This document shows, piece after piece, positions 62,089-64,000 of a stretch of 64,000 nt of DNA. Origin of the DNA: Bacteroidales bacterium (GTDB lineage: Bacteria; Bacteroidota; Bacteroidia; Bacteroidales; UBA932); contig JAFXNQ010000017.1 of the NCBI GenBank assembly GCA_017529425.1, positions 1-64,000 of the forward strand, read 5' to 3'. Position 1 is the first letter of the stretch; each line of letters opens with the position of its first letter. The notes beneath the pieces were generated by a model. The model did no database searches and had not been told where the DNA came from. It saw only the letters and a list, made by a program, of their open reading frames with translations. Made by a program: the position numbers and the translations under genes.

Positions 62089-64000
62089 TTAGTTGAATTT
62101 AAGCCTGAGAGTAAGTCCGTAGTAAAATTTGGGAATATAACTGCTTGCGGAACTCCAGTTGCCAGTTCTTGTAGAATAGACCTGGGCGTTGTTGTTGAAG
62201 AAATTGTTGGCGTAGAACGATATCGACGCCACGTCGCCAATCTCTTTAGTAACGCTGATGTTGGCACTGAAGTATGGGCTGATGCGGTCGGTAAGGTAAG
62301 TGAAGTTGTATGAAGTATTAGGTTCAACAAGTTTTGACAGGTCGCTGTATAGTTCAGAATCTCCAGACATCCAGGCCGAGATGAAGTCGTGGCCGAAAGG
62401 CCTCAGTGTGGGGTCGTCGTAGCTGTAGTAGTACTGTGGCCATGTCACGGAGTAGCATTTACGGTCGTCGCAAGAGCCGCCCGCAATTGACATTAAGTTG
62501 GTGCGGTCTGTTATCAATATGCTGCGGGGAGATCCATCGGAATTCTCGCTCAAGTAGCGAGTGCACCGGTAGAGGCTGGCCTCAAGTTTGAGGGAAAGAA
62601 TCATGCGCACCTTGGGGATATGTGTGGTCACGGTCATATTGGTCTTGACACTGCGGGTCTCGGTGCCATTGGTATTGCTATTACCGCCCACATAAACCCC
62701 TACATATTTGAGGGATCCGTCCACGGCGTACAGCGTGGTGGGGTAGAAAGCGGTCAGATCTGTGTAAACCGAGCGGTATTGATAATAAGAACCGTCAAGA
62801 CGTATATCGGTGTTCAGGGATTTAATCCTCTTGAAATCTATGACCCATTCGAGTCCATACCGCTTCACGGGATTGTCGTCGTTGTCCTCTGAATATTTTG
62901 ATACAAATTGTTTCTGCAGGCTGCCAGACACCGTTATGTTCTTGTGTTCATCGGTTTTGTCTTTTATGGTGACAGTCCCGTCAATTGGACTCACAGAGTA
63001 AATCCTGTTCTCGACAGGAATCTCCATCCCTTGTACAGATGTTGCAGTGGTATGGTAGTAACTAAACCGTTCGTAGTCTGTACTTTTATTGTAGCCATCC
63101 ACAGTTACGGTACGGAAAGCGGCCAACGAAATGCGGTTGCCGCCAAGGTCCATCTCGATACCGGCTTCTGCCTGGCGATTGCGCTGCCAGCGCAAGTTGG
63201 CATTATACTCAATGGTGCGCGGCATCACATAGTAGGCTTCATAGACCACGTTGTTGGCATCTGCCGTCGATTTGAATACCTGGATATCTAAATAGCTTGG
63301 GGTGGGATAGAGTACTGCAAAAGATGGCTGTTTTACTGCTACGCCCCAACTGGCGCGCACGGAGAATTCCCTGAATAACTTTTTACCCCGGGTTTTTGGC
63401 GTGAATGCGGTGTACTTGGCGTTGAATCGGGGCGACAGGCTACTGGTTGTACCATACGCGCTGCCGGCAATCACTGTGTTGTCGTTACGTATGCCGGCAA
63501 TCAGGTTCAGGCGTGAGTCCCGTCCAAAATTGAGCATGAGGTTATCCTCTGCGTAGGCGCCGATGTTGTGCATGGTCGGCACGTCGCAGAACCGCCATTC
63601 GCGGTAGGAGGGGGCGGTGGCCATGTCTTCTGTGTATTCTCCTGTGCCAAAGTTCTTGTCGGTGGACCAGTCCACGCCGACTTTGAACTTATTGTTGATC
63701 TTGCCCAGGTTCTTTGCCCAATTGGCCTTGAGGGTTACTTTTGTGCTCAGAGGGCGGTCGTCAATGCCCATGACATTGTATCGGTAGCCTTTTGGAATGA
63801 GAACTACATTATTATCACCGTTGGGATCGTATTCCTCAGACATGTAATAACCTTGTTCTGGCGTATGCAGGGAAACTGTGGAGGTTGGGGAGTGGTCATT
63901 GCTATTTTCCCGCTTCAGTTTGTCGCTGTACACTGCAGAGGCGTTGAGCTCTATGTTGGTTATCCAGCTTTTGCTCAGCAGCCAGTTGAGATTGAAATTG
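62089..64000 (-). CDS. TonB-dependent outer-membrane receptor, N-terminal part missing
   Basis: The C-terminal 636 residues of a TonB receptor; the gene runs off the right edge, as the frame stays open through base 64000 (NFNLNWLLSKSWITNIEL upstream of the first start-like codon). It is barrel only: TLKANWAKNLGKINNKFKVGVDWS, GAYAEDNLMLNFGRDSRLNLIAG, FSVRASWGVAVKQPSF and the end YGLTLRLKFN. The plug and any TonB box lie outside. It is the first visible gene of the DUF4876-barrel-M16 operon. The substrate is unknown; a peptide is suggested by the M16 protease. Confidence 0.9.
   Translation of the reverse strand, partial: NFNLNWLLSKSWITNIELNASAVYSDKLKRENSNDHSPTSTVSLHTPEQGYYMSEEYDPNGDNNVVLIPKGYRYNVMGIDDRPLSTKVTLKANWAKNLGKINNKFKVGVDWSTDKNFGTGEYTEDMATAPSYREWRFCDVPTMHNIGAYAEDNLMLNFGRDSRLNLIAGIRNDNTVIAGSAYGTTSSLSPRFNAKYTAFTPKTRGKKLFREFSVRASWGVAVKQPSFAVLYPTPSYLDIQVFKSTADANNVVYEAYYVMPRTIEYNANLRWQRNRQAEAGIEMDLGGNRISLAAFRTVTVDGYNKSTDYERFSYYHTTATSVQGMEIPVENRIYSVSPIDGTVTIKDKTDEHKNITVSGSLQKQFVSKYSEDNDDNPVKRYGLEWVIDFKRIKSLNTDIRLDGSYYQYRSVYTDLTAFYPTTLYAVDGSLKYVGVYVGGNSNTNGTETRSVKTNMTVTTHIPKVRMILSLKLEASLYRCTRYLSENSDGSPRSILITDRTNLMSIAGGSCDDRKCYSVTWPQYYYSYDDPTLRPFGHDFISAWMSGDSELYSDLSKLVEPNTSYNFTYLTDRISPYFSANISVTKEIGDVASISFYANNFFNNNAQVYSTRTGNWSSASSYIPKFYYGLTLRLKFN

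Overview
The window is chromosomal DNA from a member of the Bacteroidota, most likely an uncultured gut- or rumen-type member of the order Bacteroidales. The evidence is two divergent SusC/SusD pairs, BACON lipoproteins, C10 (streptopain-like) peptidases, an Mpi-type serine invertase, GH97 and GH123-like hydrolases, an Mfa2-type lipoprotein, TAnnTTTG -7 promoter boxes with TTTG/TTG about 19-20 bases upstream, and a tRNA gene without an encoded CCA end. Genus cannot be assigned from the sequence alone. No stretch longer than 300 bases lacks a gene. I see no rRNA, CRISPR array, prophage or IS element.

Layout. 1-9766 (+): the 3' part of murF, sppA, a metal-uptake-like trio (His-rich exported protein, TonB receptor with a cysteine-rich plug motif, HMA-domain protein), nfnA-nfnB and hisS. 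9768-10576 (-): a DUF5674 pair and an initiator tRNA with a clear promoter and terminator. 10641-29430: the accessory core described below. 29433-34199: a stand-alone LysR-type DNA-binding domain, the rpsF-rpsR-rplI operon, a Na/Pi symporter, a methyltransferase and a rubrerythrin. 34320-48721: an acyl-CoA ligase, then a glycan-degradation region with four GH123-like paralogues, a GH97, an esterase, and a lipoprotein peptide deformylase. 48741-53483: a DUF389 membrane protein, a phospholipid-synthesis pair and two envelope proteins. 53610-56323: a DUF3575/OmpA protein coupled to an Mfa2-like lipoprotein. 56335-64000 (-): a TonB receptor, DUF4876 lipoprotein, beta-barrel and M16 peptidase operon.

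Most notable system. Two SusC/SusD operons point away from each other (18146 leftward, 19102 rightward). Between them lies an Mpi-family serine DNA invertase gene (18207-18818) bracketed by inverted repeats that match at 27 of 29 positions, with a perfect 21-bp core (18178-18206 and 19022-19050). The invertase start codon abuts the left repeat. This is the geometry of a Hin-like switch: the 815-bp segment that encodes the recombinase would flip and swap which operon faces which end of the segment. Each arm continues into secreted C10 cysteine peptidase genes paired with BACON lipoprotein genes (one pair on the left; two peptidases and one BACON protein on the right). The locus therefore looks like a mirror-image, phase-variable protein or peptide foraging system. 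Hairpin terminators separate the SusCD genes from the peptidase genes on both sides, so the switch may directly control only SusCD. I could not find a canonical promoter in the segment.

Other points of interest are the lipoprotein peptide deformylase, a long intercistronic hairpin in the metal cluster, an intact GH123 paralogue that lacks a roughly 150-residue inserted module, and an 83-residue LysR-type HTH protein encoded divergently from the rpsF promoter.
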